A stretch of 14,175 nt of DNA. Origin: Verrucomicrobiota bacterium (lineage in GTDB: Bacteria; Verrucomicrobiota; Verrucomicrobiia; Limisphaerales; UBA9464). Below, in pieces: positions 6,805-13,907 of this stretch. The translations under genes were made by a program, and so were the position numbers. A model generated the notes under the pieces. It was not told the DNA's origin, searched no databases, and saw only the letters and a program-made list of their open reading frames with translations. Within the stretch, counting starts at the first letter, position 1. Every line of letters begins with the position of its first letter. The DNA lies in the NCBI GenBank assembly GCA_025354845.1, contig JANXMD010000559.1, positions 1 through 14,175 of the forward strand, in the 5' to 3' direction.

Positions 6805-8412
6805 TCAGAGCGACAGCACGCGGGCGCTGGTGATCGCCGGATCTTTGCTCAGCTCATCGAGCGCCGCCTGGGGGGGGACACTGTCGAGGTGCAGCACGGT
6901 GAGCGCCTCGCCGCCCGCCGCGTCGCGCGACAGGCTCATGTTGGCAATGTTCACGCCGTGCTTGCCGAGGACGCTGCCCAGGAAGCCCACAATGCCGGGG
7001 CGGTCCTTGTTGTTGATCAGAAGCACGTGGCCGCTGATCGGAATCTCCACCGGTTGGCTGTACAGGCGGACGATGCGTGGGTTGTTCGGCGACCCGAAGA
7101 ACGTGCCACCAGCCGAAATGACCTTGGCCGAGCCGTTGAAGGCCTGCACGTGCAGCCATTCGTTGAAAGTCACCGGCTCGTCGGATTTCTTTTCCTCAAC
7201 ACTCAACCCCAAGGCCGCCGCGGCGCTGCGGACGTTGATGTTGTTGATGTCCTTCATCCCGCTGCCCGCCGCCACGCTGAGAAAACCGCGAAGAACGGCT
7301 CGGGTGACGGGATCGGTCTGCGGCAGATCCTGCGCCTTCCCGCCGTAGGTAATGTACAGCCGATCAATGGGGCCAGGTGCGAGCTGCCCGAGCACCTTGC
7401 CCAGCTTCTCTCCGAGTACCAAGTAGGGCTTTACCAGTTCGAAGGTCTTGGCATCGACACCGGGAAGATTGACCGAATTGCGCACCTCGCCAGTGAGCAG
7501 GAATCCCGTGATGACCTCGGCAACTTCCAGGCCGCACTTCTCCTGCGCCTCTTCGGTGCTCGCTCCGAGATGCGGGGTGAGCACGACGTTGGGCAAGGTG
7601 CGGAACTTGTGATCCGAAGGAAGCGGCTCCACGTGGAAGACATCCAGCGCGGCACCGGCCACCTTGCCAGATTCGAGCGCCGCCACGAGGTCGCCCTCGT
7701 GGATGATTTCCCCTCGGGCGCAATTCACGAGGCGCACGCCGGGCTTCATCTTGGCGAACGCGCTGGCGTTGAGCATCTCGCGGGTCTCCTTGGTCACCGG
7801 CATATGGACGGTGATGAAGTCGGCCTGTTGGTAAATCGCGTCGGGATCACTCGCCGCTTCAAACCCCAACGATTTCGCTCGGGCCTCGGTGAGAAACGGA
7901 TCGTAGGCCACCACACGCATGCCGAAGGCGAGGGCTCGCTTGCCGACCTCGGTGCCAATGCGGCCCGCGCCGAGAATGCCGAGGGTCTTGCCCTGGATCT
8001 CAGTTCCTTGGAACGCCTTTCGATCCCACTTGCCCGCAACCATGGTGGCGTGGGCCGCCGGGATCTTGCGCGCGAGGGCGCCCAGCATGAAAAAGGTGAG
8101 CTCGGCGGTGGTGACCGTGTTGCCAGCCGGGGTGTTCATCACCACGACGCCGCGGGCGGTGGCGGCTTCCACATCCACGTTGTCCACGCCGACGCCGGCG
8201 CGACCCACGACCTTGAGGCGGGTGGCCGCCTCCAGGACCTTGCGGGTGACCTTGGTCTCGGAGCGGACCACCATGGCATCGACATCCGCCACGATAGGCA
8301 GGAGTTCGGCCTCGGTCAGGCGCTTCGACAGAACGGTCACCTTGAACTCAGGACGGGCCTGGAAAAAGGCGATACCACGGGGCGAAATCGGGTCGCAAAC
8401 AAGTACGTGCAT
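6805..8412 (-). CDS. serA: D-3-phosphoglycerate dehydrogenase (long, ASB + ACT type)
   Basis: The 535-residue enzyme oxidises 3-phosphoglycerate to 3-phosphohydroxypyruvate, the first committed step of serine synthesis, in the cytoplasm. The substrate domain (1-100 and 285-315) surrounds a NAD Rossmann domain with GAGRIG at 148-153. The catalytic trio is R233 (NCARGE), E262 (FHVEP) and H281 (PHLGAS). An intervening ASB-type domain (about 320-455) and a C-terminal ACT domain (about 461-535, DRPGIVGFLG at 470-479) make it the long type known from actinobacteria and many other phyla. The ACT domain suggests serine feedback. The ATG at 8412 directly precedes the family N-terminus. No ribosome binding site is seen, and the promoter leaves only about nine leader bases. 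It is divergent from mgtC. Confidence 0.97.
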   Translation of the reverse strand: MHVLVCDPISPRGIAFFQARPEFKVTVLSKRLTEAELLPIVADVDAMVVRSETKVTRKVLEAATRLKVVGRAGVGVDNVDVEAATARGVVVMNTPAGNTVTTAELTFFMLGALARKIPAAHATMVAGKWDRKAFQGTEIQGKTLGILGAGRIGTEVGKRALAFGMRVVAYDPFLTEARAKSLGFEAASDPDAIYQQADFITVHMPVTKETREMLNASAFAKMKPGVRLVNCARGEIIHEGDLVAALESGKVAGAALDVFHVEPLPSDHKFRTLPNVVLTPHLGASTEEAQEKCGLEVAEVITGFLLTGEVRNSVNLPGVDAKTFELVKPYLVLGEKLGKVLGQLAPGPIDRLYITYGGKAQDLPQTDPVTRAVLRGFLSVAAGSGMKDINNINVRSAAAALGLSVEEKKSDEPVTFNEWLHVQAFNGSAKVISAGGTFFGSPNNPRIVRLYSQPVEIPISGHVLLINNKDRPGIVGFLGSVLGKHGVNIANMSLSRDAAGGEALTVLHLDSVPPQAALDELSKDPAITSARVLSL

Positions 8413-8427
8413 AACTCGAAGGGGCGG

Positions 8428-8456
8428 ACGCTAGGCACCCCGACCGGGTCGGTCAA
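8428..8456 (-). promoter_or_regulatory. serA promoter with very short leader
   Basis: On the minus strand TTGACC (8456-8451) and TAGCGT (8433-8428) are separated by 17 bp. Fifteen bases lie between the -10 box and the ATG at 8412, so the predicted leader is about 9 nucleotides, too short for a normal Shine-Dalgarno arrangement. Confidence 0.65.
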
Positions 8457-8528
8457 CGCGGGAGGCGCTCCCATTTTGCATTCGCCTTTGCGCTTTTCCC
8501 GCCGACCGAATGGGTCTTGCCTTCCCGA

Positions 8529-9056
8529 ATGCCCGCGCTCGCCACCCTTCTTCCCGTGATTGCCGCATCGGGAGATCTCACCTCGCGGCTCTCCAACCAT
8601 GAGGTTCTTCTCCGATTGGGCGCGGCTTCTCTGTTCGGCGCCCTGGTGGGATTCAATCGCGAGATCCACTTTAAACCCGCCGGAATTCGCACCCAGGCCC
8701 TCGTGGCCCTGGGCGCGGCGACCGTCACGCTGGTGACTTCCGATCTGGTTCTCGAAAGCGGACAGCCGAATGTCGATGCCATCAGCCGGGGCATGCAGGG
8801 AGTGATCACCGGCATCGGATTCCTCGGCGCTGGGGCCATCCTGCGCGACCGTTCGGGGGTCCAGGTTCACGGGCTCACCACGGCCGCTTCCGTGTGGATT
8901 TCCGCTGCCCTCGGCCTCGCCTGCGGGGCGGGATTGTGGCGCCTTGCGCTCATTCCACTCGGTCTGGCACTGGGGATTCTTTGGCTGCTCCAGCCAGTGG
9001 AGGAACTAATCCACCGCCGATTTAGCCCACCGCCACCCCCGCCTCCCGCGTCGTGA
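8529..9056 (+). CDS. MgtC/SapB family inner-membrane protein
   Basis: The 175-residue product is a MgtC/SapB-family membrane protein. The conserved N-terminal region is present: GALVGFNREI (37-46), GIRTQALVALGAA (52-64), GMQGVITGIGFLGAGAIL (88-105) and VHGLTTAASVWISAALGLACG (113-133). About five hydrophobic segments cover 27-155. The length equals the membrane part of the family, without the extra C-terminal cytoplasmic domain of Salmonella MgtC. Members are linked to magnesium limitation, acid tolerance or ATP synthase control in other bacteria. The role here is not determinable. The tail is odd, with seven consecutive prolines (167-173) before AS. The ATG at 8529 is preferred over an in-frame TTG at 8517. 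It is divergent from serA across 116 bases. No clear promoter was found for it. Confidence 0.9.
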   Translation: MPALATLLPVIAASGDLTSRLSNHEVLLRLGAASLFGALVGFNREIHFKPAGIRTQALVALGAATVTLVTSDLVLESGQPNVDAISRGMQGVITGIGFLGAGAILRDRSGVQVHGLTTAASVWISAALGLACGAGLWRLALIPLGLALGILWLLQPVEELIHRRFSPPPPPPPAS

Positions 9057-9067
9057 ACAAGCTCCCG

Positions 9068-9097
9068 TTGCCAAGGCGCAAAGGACCAACCTACGCT
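9068..9097 (+). promoter_or_regulatory. Possible promoter of scpAB
   Basis: TTGCCA (9068-9073) and TACGCT (9092-9097) are separated by 18 bp. The predicted start near 9104 leaves about 28 leader bases before the scpA ATG at 9132. The -10 box is identical to the one at 2956-2961. Confidence 0.4.
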
Positions 9098-9131
9098 GGC
9101 ACCACACGGCCGGCCTTTGTCCGCGCCATCC

Positions 9132-10037
9132 ATGAGCGAATACCGCGTCCAATTCGAAGTCTTTGAGGGTCCCCTGGACCTCCTCCTGCATCTCGTGAAG
9201 AAGCAGGAGGTGGACATCTATCAGGTGAACCTCACCCGGATCGCCACCGAGTTCGTCGCCTACATCGAGCAGATGCGAGAGCTCGACCTCGAGGTAGCGG
9301 GCGAGTTTCTCGTGATGGCGGCCTCCTTGCTGTACATCAAGAGCCGCGAACTGCTCCCGGTAGATCTTCAGGTGAAGCCCGAGACCGAGGAGGAAGAAGG
9401 GGACGATCCCCGGTGGGAACTCATCCGCCGCCTGGTGGAATACAAGAAGTTCAAGGACGCCGCTGCCGCGCTGCAGACCTGTGAGGAACAGGCCGAGAAC
9501 CGCTATTCCCGTCGCCCTGGTAAACTGGAGTTCACCGAAGACGTCGCCCCAAAACGCGGTGAGGTCTCGATGTTCGACCTCGTCGGCGCGGTCAGCCAGA
9601 TCCTCAAACGGTTTCAGGCCCGTGACGACATCCGCGAGATCAACGCCGATCCCCACACCGTCAGCGAGAAGATCGAGTCCCTTCGCCTCCTGGTCACCGC
9701 AGGCCGGGTGGTGAAGTTCTCTGACCTGTTCGCCTCCGCGCGCAGTCGGAACGAAGTGGTGGTCACCTTTCTGGCCATGCTGGAGCTCACGCGTCTCAAA
9801 CACCTGATCCTCGTGCAATCCGATGATTTCGGTGAAATCGAGGTGACACTCGCCCCGACTGCCATAGCTCCAGCCTCCGAAGCTTCCGCGGCGCCCGCTG
9901 AAGTCCCCGCAGAGTCGGTCGCCGAGGCAGCCGCTCTGGTGCCGGAAGTGCCCCCCCTCGAACCCGTTTCCGAACTCGTCAACGAACCCCTTCCGCCTGC
10001 CACCCCTGCACCCGGGGATTCCGCCGCCGGGACCTGA
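9132..10037 (+). CDS. scpA: Segregation and condensation protein A
   Basis: The 301-residue product is the kleisin ScpA. It bridges the SMC heads and, with ScpB, forms the bacterial condensin that compacts and separates chromosomes. The N-terminal signature FEGPLDLLLHLV (11-22), EFLVMAASLLYIKSRELLP (58-76) and the C-terminal winged-helix region (about 170-235, FLAMLELTRLKHL at 213-225) are all present. Residues 241-301 form an Ala/Pro/Glu-rich low-complexity tail beyond the usual end of the family. The ATG at 9132 gives the normal MSEYRVQFEVFEGPL start. A TTG at 9117 is in frame but adds only five residues. scpB follows after 35 bases, so the two form an operon. Confidence 0.95.
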   Translation: MSEYRVQFEVFEGPLDLLLHLVKKQEVDIYQVNLTRIATEFVAYIEQMRELDLEVAGEFLVMAASLLYIKSRELLPVDLQVKPETEEEEGDDPRWELIRRLVEYKKFKDAAAALQTCEEQAENRYSRRPGKLEFTEDVAPKRGEVSMFDLVGAVSQILKRFQARDDIREINADPHTVSEKIESLRLLVTAGRVVKFSDLFASARSRNEVVVTFLAMLELTRLKHLILVQSDDFGEIEVTLAPTAIAPASEASAAPAEVPAESVAEAAALVPEVPPLEPVSELVNEPLPPATPAPGDSAAGT

Positions 10038-10072
10038 TCCCCTGTTTCGCGATGGTCCAACAACTGTTTTTC

Positions 10073-10837
10073 ATGGAACTCAAGTTCATCCTCGAATCCC
10101 TGCTGATCGCGGCGCCGAAGCCGCTCGCCGCGGGTGAATTGCGGGACATTCTCACCCGCTCCGCCGCCGAGGAAGGCGCCCCAGAGCACGTGCGCTCCTG
10201 CCACAAGCTGCCCGTGGACAAGATCGAGGAAGCCCTGAACACCCTCGCCCTCGAGCACGAAGCCGCAGGCCGCAGCTTTCGCCTGCTCTGTGTGGCGGGT
10301 GCCTGGCAGTTCGTGACGCTTCCGGATTTCGCCCCCTGGCTCCGCGCTTTCGTGGGTGTGAAGAACCGTCCTACCAAGCTGTCGCAGCCTGCCCTGGAAT
10401 CCCTCGCCGTCATTGCCTATCGCCAGCCCGTTACTCGCGCCGAGATTGAACAGATCCGCGGCGTCGCCGTGGATGGGGTGATCACCACGCTGAAGGAACG
10501 CGGGCTCATCGAAGAGGCAGGACGCGCCGAAGTCATCGGGCGTCCCATGCGGTACGCCACCACCTCTGCATTTCTGGAGTATTTCGGCCTGGGTTCCCTG
10601 GAGTCCCTGCCCGCCGCCGATGAATTGCGGCGGATTCCGATTCTGCGACCAGAGTCCCTGCAAACCGCCGACGCGAGCCCCTCGGCGCCTGCGGATCCTC
10701 AACTCGCGTTGCCGACCGACAGTGCCGCCGATCAGCCTGCGACCGAAGCGGCCTCCTCGCCCCCGGCAATAGTGGAATCGGGATCGGAATATCCAGTCGA
10801 ATCCCCCTCCAGCGAAAATCCGCCTACCGTTTCCTGA
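10073..10837 (+). CDS. scpB: Segregation and condensation protein B
   Basis: The 254-residue product is ScpB, the dimeric partner that binds the ScpA kleisin in the SMC complex. It has two winged-helix domains: residues 1-90 (MELKFILESLLIAAPKPL start) and about 95-180. Both conserved blocks are visible, LSQPALESLAVIAYRQPVT (103-121, continuing to 131) and GRPMRYATTSAFLEYFGL (156-173). Residues after about 195 form a Ser/Pro/Ala/Glu-rich tail, echoing the tail of ScpA. The ATG at 10073 matches the family N-terminus. An ATG at 10052 is in frame and would add seven residues (MVQQLFF). No good ribosome binding site precedes either. The scpA-scpB order is the usual one. Confidence 0.94.
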   Translation: MELKFILESLLIAAPKPLAAGELRDILTRSAAEEGAPEHVRSCHKLPVDKIEEALNTLALEHEAAGRSFRLLCVAGAWQFVTLPDFAPWLRAFVGVKNRPTKLSQPALESLAVIAYRQPVTRAEIEQIRGVAVDGVITTLKERGLIEEAGRAEVIGRPMRYATTSAFLEYFGLGSLESLPAADELRRIPILRPESLQTADASPSAPADPQLALPTDSAADQPATEAASSPPAIVESGSEYPVESPSSENPPTVS

Positions 10838-10903
10838 TCGGATCACCTTACCGATAACGGTTGTCATTGACTTGGCCACGGCGTCCCCAGCGGCCTCAGG
10901 TGC

Positions 10904-10999
10904 CTACTCCACCCGCGCTCCCAGGGTGATGGTCTGCGTCGTGGTTGGAAACACGGTCATTGGAGTCGAGAACGTCGCGGGGATATCCAATCCAGTACC
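10904..10999 (-). pseudogene. Possible C-terminal remnant of an outer-membrane beta-barrel gene
   Basis: On the minus strand the codons between two stops read GLDIPATFSTPMTVFPT then TTQTITLGARVE and end at TAG (10906-10904). The closing ITLGARVE with alternating residues resembles the last strand of TonB-dependent receptors or related barrels, where an ending such as TLGARxxF is common. No start codon or upstream barrel sequence exists here. The reading frame is broken by TGA at 11002-11000, where the palindrome-rich DNA begins. The identification rests on about 12 residues and is tentative. Confidence 0.25.
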
Positions 11000-11083
11000 T
11001 CAGTGCCCCCTCTCGAAAGTGCAACGTAGCCTCCGAGGGAACGAGGCGGATCCTCGGGACAGGTGGAAAGCCCCCCAGCCGAT

Positions 11084-11327
11084 GGACTCCGAACGGTCTC
11101 GGAGTGCGGCAGTCCTCTGCCGCTCTGGCTGGGAACGGGACGGTTGGTCCTGCATCCGGGTTCGCGAGTCGAGAGCGCGAGAGGACTCGCGCACTCCAGG
11201 ACGCTGTCGCGCTCACCTGATGTGTCTGGAGTGGTTCTCCCTCCTGGGTTCCTGGGTTCCAAATTCAACCCCTCTGGCCGGCAAGATGCCGGCGCTCCGG
11301 ACGGGCTGAAGACGGGACTCCGAACGG
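11084..11327. repeat. Hairpin cluster bounded by a 13-bp direct repeat (REP/BIME-like)
   Basis: GGACTCCGAACGG occurs at 11084-11096 and again, exactly, at 11315-11327. In and between the copies are several inverted repeats: ACTCCGA/TCGGAGT (11086-11105), directly followed by GCGGCAG/CTGCCGC with a TCCT loop (11106-11123); GCGCGAG/CTCGCGC with an AGGA loop (11175-11192); CACTCCAG/CTGGAGTG (11192-11233); and GCCGGC/GCCGGC around AAGAT (11277-11293). The arrangement resembles mosaics of repetitive extragenic palindromes. Only one such cluster is in this window, so genome-wide repetition is inferred, not seen. Confidence 0.55.
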
Positions 11328-11363
11328 GGTGGCCGGATTCCGGGGCCCTTCCATCTCCTATCT

Positions 11364-11399
11364 CCTCAGGTTCTCTGCGTCTCGGCGCCTCTGCGGTTC
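11364..11399. repeat. Heptad-type dispersed repeat, copy 2 (3' of purL)
   Basis: This 36-bp block starts CCTCAG, carries CTCTGCG/CCTCTGCG units and ends GGTTC. It differs from the block at 6747-6782 at only five positions. It ends 14 bases from the purL stop codon and has the same orientation relative to purL as copy 1 has to serA. Confidence 0.7.
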
Positions 11400-11413
11400 T
11401 CTTTCGACGCCGA

Positions 11414-13741
11414 TTAGGCCATCGAGCGCGCGATCGAATTCCACCAGACGTCGTGGAGTGCAGCGACCGACTCGGACCATTTGCCGGCGGTCGACTTCAG
11501 CGTCAGCACCTCGCCTCCGACCGTGCCAATCACCGCTGCGGGCACTCCCATCGCCTGCGCCTGACGCACCACCCGTGCGGCATCGGTTCGGGCGACGGAA
11601 ATCACCACGCGATTCTGCGTTTCGCCGAACAGCAGCGCATCGGTGCGTGCTGCGCCTGCCACCGCGGTAAGATCCACTTCGGCGCCGAGGAACTGAAAGG
11701 TCTCGCGGGCTAGCTGATGGCTGAAGCAGCACTCCGCCAGCGCGACGGCGAGTCCGCCGTCGCTGCAATCATGCGCGCTGTGCACCACACCCTCGCGGAT
11801 CAAGCCGATCAAGGTGGTGTGCAGCTGGGTCGCCGCCTCGAGGTCGACCCGCGGAGGGGTGCCGGTCTTGAGGCCGTGAACCGCCTTCAACCAAATGCTG
11901 CCACCCAGGCCTTGGATTGGATCGTTCAGGTCCACCGCATCGCCCAACAACACGATGACGTCACCCGCCTGCTTGAACCACTGGGTGGTGATGTGCTCGA
12001 ACTTATCGATGATGCCGACCACCGCGACGGTGGGCGTCGGGTCAATGGCACCCAGCGAGCCTCGTTGATTGTACAGCGACACGTTGCCTCCGGTGACCGG
12101 AGCCTGGAACGCTCGGCAGGCCTCGGCGAGACCGCGCACCGATTCCTTGAGCTGCCAGAAGATCTCCGGGTGATGCGGATTGCCGAAGTTGAGATTGTCG
12201 GTGGATCCAATCGGAACGGCGCCAGAGCAGGCGAGATTGCGGCAGGCCTCGGTGACGGCGGCCTTACCTCCCTCGTACGGATCGAGGTACACGTAGGTCC
12301 CGTTGCAATCGACGGTGAAGGCCACGAATTTCTCGGGCACCGGTCGATCGCCAGCGATGGCTTTGACGGCCTCGCTCATGACCGGAAGCGAATCGGCTTT
12401 GATGCGAATGACCGCGGCATCGCTGCCCGGACAAACCACGGATCCGTCGCGGACCATGTGATCATACTGGCGGTACACCCAGTTCTTCGACGCGACCGTT
12501 GAATTGCCGAGAACCGACTTCAGCTCCGCGACGCGGTCGCCGGAATCGGGAATCCCGTCGAGGCGGAAGCTGCGAACCGCAGTCAGATAGGCCGGCTCCG
12601 CGGCTTCGCGGTAGTACACCGGAGCCTCGTCGGCGAGCTTCTTGGCCGGAAGGTCCACCACCACGCGACCTCCATGTCGCACCACCATCCGGCCGGTGTC
12701 GGTCACAAAGCCGATTTCCGCCCAAGGCAGATCCCACTTGTCGAAAACCTTCTTCACCTCTTCCTCGCGACCCTTGTGGACGACGATGAGCATGCGCTCC
12801 TGGGATTCGGAGAGCATGATCTCGTAGCTCGACATGTCCGGCGCGCGCTGGGGAACCCGGTCGAGTTCGATCTCGATGCCGGTGCCCGCGCGGGCGGCGG
12901 TCTCGCAGGTGGAGCAGGTGAGACCGGCGGCGCCCATGTCCTGCATGCCCGCCACAGCGCCGGTGGCTAGGAGCTCCAGACACGCCTCGCAGACCAGCTT
13001 CTCCATGAACGGATCGCCCACCTGGACGGCGCCGCGTTGCTGCTCGGCCGATTCCTCAGTGAGGTCCTTCGAAGCAAAGGCCGCGCCCGCGAGACCGTCG
13101 CGCCCGGTGGCGGGTCCGACGTAAAAGACCGGGTTGCCCACGCCGTGGGCGGCGCCGCGGGTGATCTGCTCATGACGCAGCACGCCGAGGGCGAAGGCGT
13201 TGACCAGCGGATTGCCCTCGTACGAGCGGTCGAAGGCCACCTCGCCAGCGATGGTGGGAATGCCGAAGCAGTTGCCGTAATGCGCGATGCCACCCACCAC
13301 ACCGGTGAACAGGCGGCGCACCTCGGGATTGGTCAGCTCGCCGAAGCGGAGCGAATTCAGCGCCGCCACCGGTCGGGCGCCCATGGTGAAGATGTCGCGA
13401 ATGATGCCACCCACGCCGGTTGCCGCCCCTTGGAAGGGTTCCACCGCGCTGGGGTGGTTGTGGGACTCAATCTTGAAGGCGATGGCCACGCCGTCGCCGA
13501 CGTCCACGATGCCGGCATTCTCCTCACCTGCGCCGACGAGAATTGAGGCACCCTTGGTGGGGAAGGTGCGGAGGACGGGACGCGTGTTCTTGTAGGAACA
13601 GTGCTCCGACCACATCACGGAAAAGATACCCAGCTCGGTATATCCCGGCTCGCGGCCGAGGATTTCGAGGATCTTCTGGTACTCCTCCGGGGTGAGGTTG
13701 TGCTTGGCGACCAGTTCCGGGGTGATGGCGGGCTCGTGCAT
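11414..13741 (-). CDS. purL: Phosphoribosylformylglycinamidine synthase subunit PurL (small form)
   Basis: The 775-residue product is the small-form PurL, the ATP-dependent synthetase of the fourth step of purine synthesis (FGAR to FGAM). It works with PurQ, which supplies ammonia, and PurS. Neither partner gene is in the window. Motifs are MWSEHCSYKN (43-52, with conserved H47), IESHNHPSAVEPFQGAATGV (91-110), DMGAAGLTCSTCE, GSTDNLNFGNP, VTGGNVSLYNQ and HDCSDGGLAVALAEC near the C-terminus. The length is slightly above the usual ~740. The start at 13741-13739 gives the family-typical TPELVAKHNLTPEEYQKI. The open frame continues upstream, but that part overlaps the divergent gene and looks non-coding. 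No Shine-Dalgarno sequence is seen; the ATG follows a T-rich tract and a hairpin leader. Confidence 0.97.
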   Translation of the reverse strand: MHEPAITPELVAKHNLTPEEYQKILEILGREPGYTELGIFSVMWSEHCSYKNTRPVLRTFPTKGASILVGAGEENAGIVDVGDGVAIAFKIESHNHPSAVEPFQGAATGVGGIIRDIFTMGARPVAALNSLRFGELTNPEVRRLFTGVVGGIAHYGNCFGIPTIAGEVAFDRSYEGNPLVNAFALGVLRHEQITRGAAHGVGNPVFYVGPATGRDGLAGAAFASKDLTEESAEQQRGAVQVGDPFMEKLVCEACLELLATGAVAGMQDMGAAGLTCSTCETAARAGTGIEIELDRVPQRAPDMSSYEIMLSESQERMLIVVHKGREEEVKKVFDKWDLPWAEIGFVTDTGRMVVRHGGRVVVDLPAKKLADEAPVYYREAAEPAYLTAVRSFRLDGIPDSGDRVAELKSVLGNSTVASKNWVYRQYDHMVRDGSVVCPGSDAAVIRIKADSLPVMSEAVKAIAGDRPVPEKFVAFTVDCNGTYVYLDPYEGGKAAVTEACRNLACSGAVPIGSTDNLNFGNPHHPEIFWQLKESVRGLAEACRAFQAPVTGGNVSLYNQRGSLGAIDPTPTVAVVGIIDKFEHITTQWFKQAGDVIVLLGDAVDLNDPIQGLGGSIWLKAVHGLKTGTPPRVDLEAATQLHTTLIGLIREGVVHSAHDCSDGGLAVALAECCFSHQLARETFQFLGAEVDLTAVAGAARTDALLFGETQNRVVISVARTDAARVVRQAQAMGVPAAVIGTVGGEVLTLKSTAGKWSESVAALHDVWWNSIARSMA

Positions 13742-13785
13742 CAAAACAAAACAAAAAAGGGGTGCCGGTCGGCACGGTGCCAACC
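13742..13785 (-). promoter_or_regulatory. purL leader with alternative hairpins and a U-tract (possible attenuator)
   Basis: Reading the mRNA on the minus strand, GGTTGGC (13785-13779) can pair with GCCGACC (13773-13767) around ACCGT. Alternatively GTGCC (13775-13771) can pair with GGCAC (13766-13762) around GACC. The second hairpin is followed by CCC and a run of six U (13758-13753), then two more U4 blocks, right up to the ATG. The two hairpins share bases and exclude each other, as in attenuators. The 5-bp terminator stem is weak, so this is tentative. Confidence 0.4.
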
Positions 13786-13796
13786 GGAGTTCGGGC

Positions 13797-13824
13797 ACAG
13801 TACGGAATCGGCGGGGGGGAACAA
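13797..13824 (-). promoter_or_regulatory. Possible purL promoter
   Basis: On the minus strand TTGTTC (13824-13819) and TACTGT (13802-13797) are separated by 16 bp. Transcription from about 13790 would include both alternative hairpins in a leader of about 50 bases. Confidence 0.35.
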
Positions 13825-13868
13825 GCGTTTCGGAGAGACCGGTATTCCGACGCCGCCACTTCGCGCTT

Positions 13869-13896
13869 TTTACCACCATTCCCGCTGGCATAGGGT
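13869..13896 (+). promoter_or_regulatory. Possible promoter of the membrane gene at 13908
   Basis: TTTACC (13869-13874) and TAGGGT (13891-13896) are separated by 16 bp. The -10 box ends only 11 bases before the ATG at 13908, giving another very short leader. Its position back-to-back with the purL promoter fits divergent transcription. Confidence 0.35.
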
Positions 13897-13907
13897 CCGC
13901 TCGCCGC

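Larger units (their letters stand above)
10838..11413. other. Non-coding interval between scpB and purL
   Basis: This 576-bp gap separates two convergent genes (scpB + and purL -). Several reading frames are open through it, but they are mutually overlapping, arginine/serine/proline-rich and unlike any protein I know. I call it non-coding. It holds a possible beta-barrel gene remnant (10904-10999), a cluster of hairpins between two copies of a 13-bp direct repeat (11084-11327) and a heptad-type repeat (11364-11399). No clear rho-independent terminator with a T-run follows scpB. Confidence 0.7.

Noticed and set aside
6793..6806. GAGCC/GGCTC hairpin at the serA stop codon as a terminator
   Set aside because: The stem is only 5 bp, overlaps the stop codon and is not followed by a T-run on the minus strand.
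10872..11309. Long open frames on both strands between scpB and purL
   Set aside because: They overlap each other in several frames, are Arg/Ser/Pro-rich and run through hairpin repeats. Such frames are expected from palindromic high-GC repeats.
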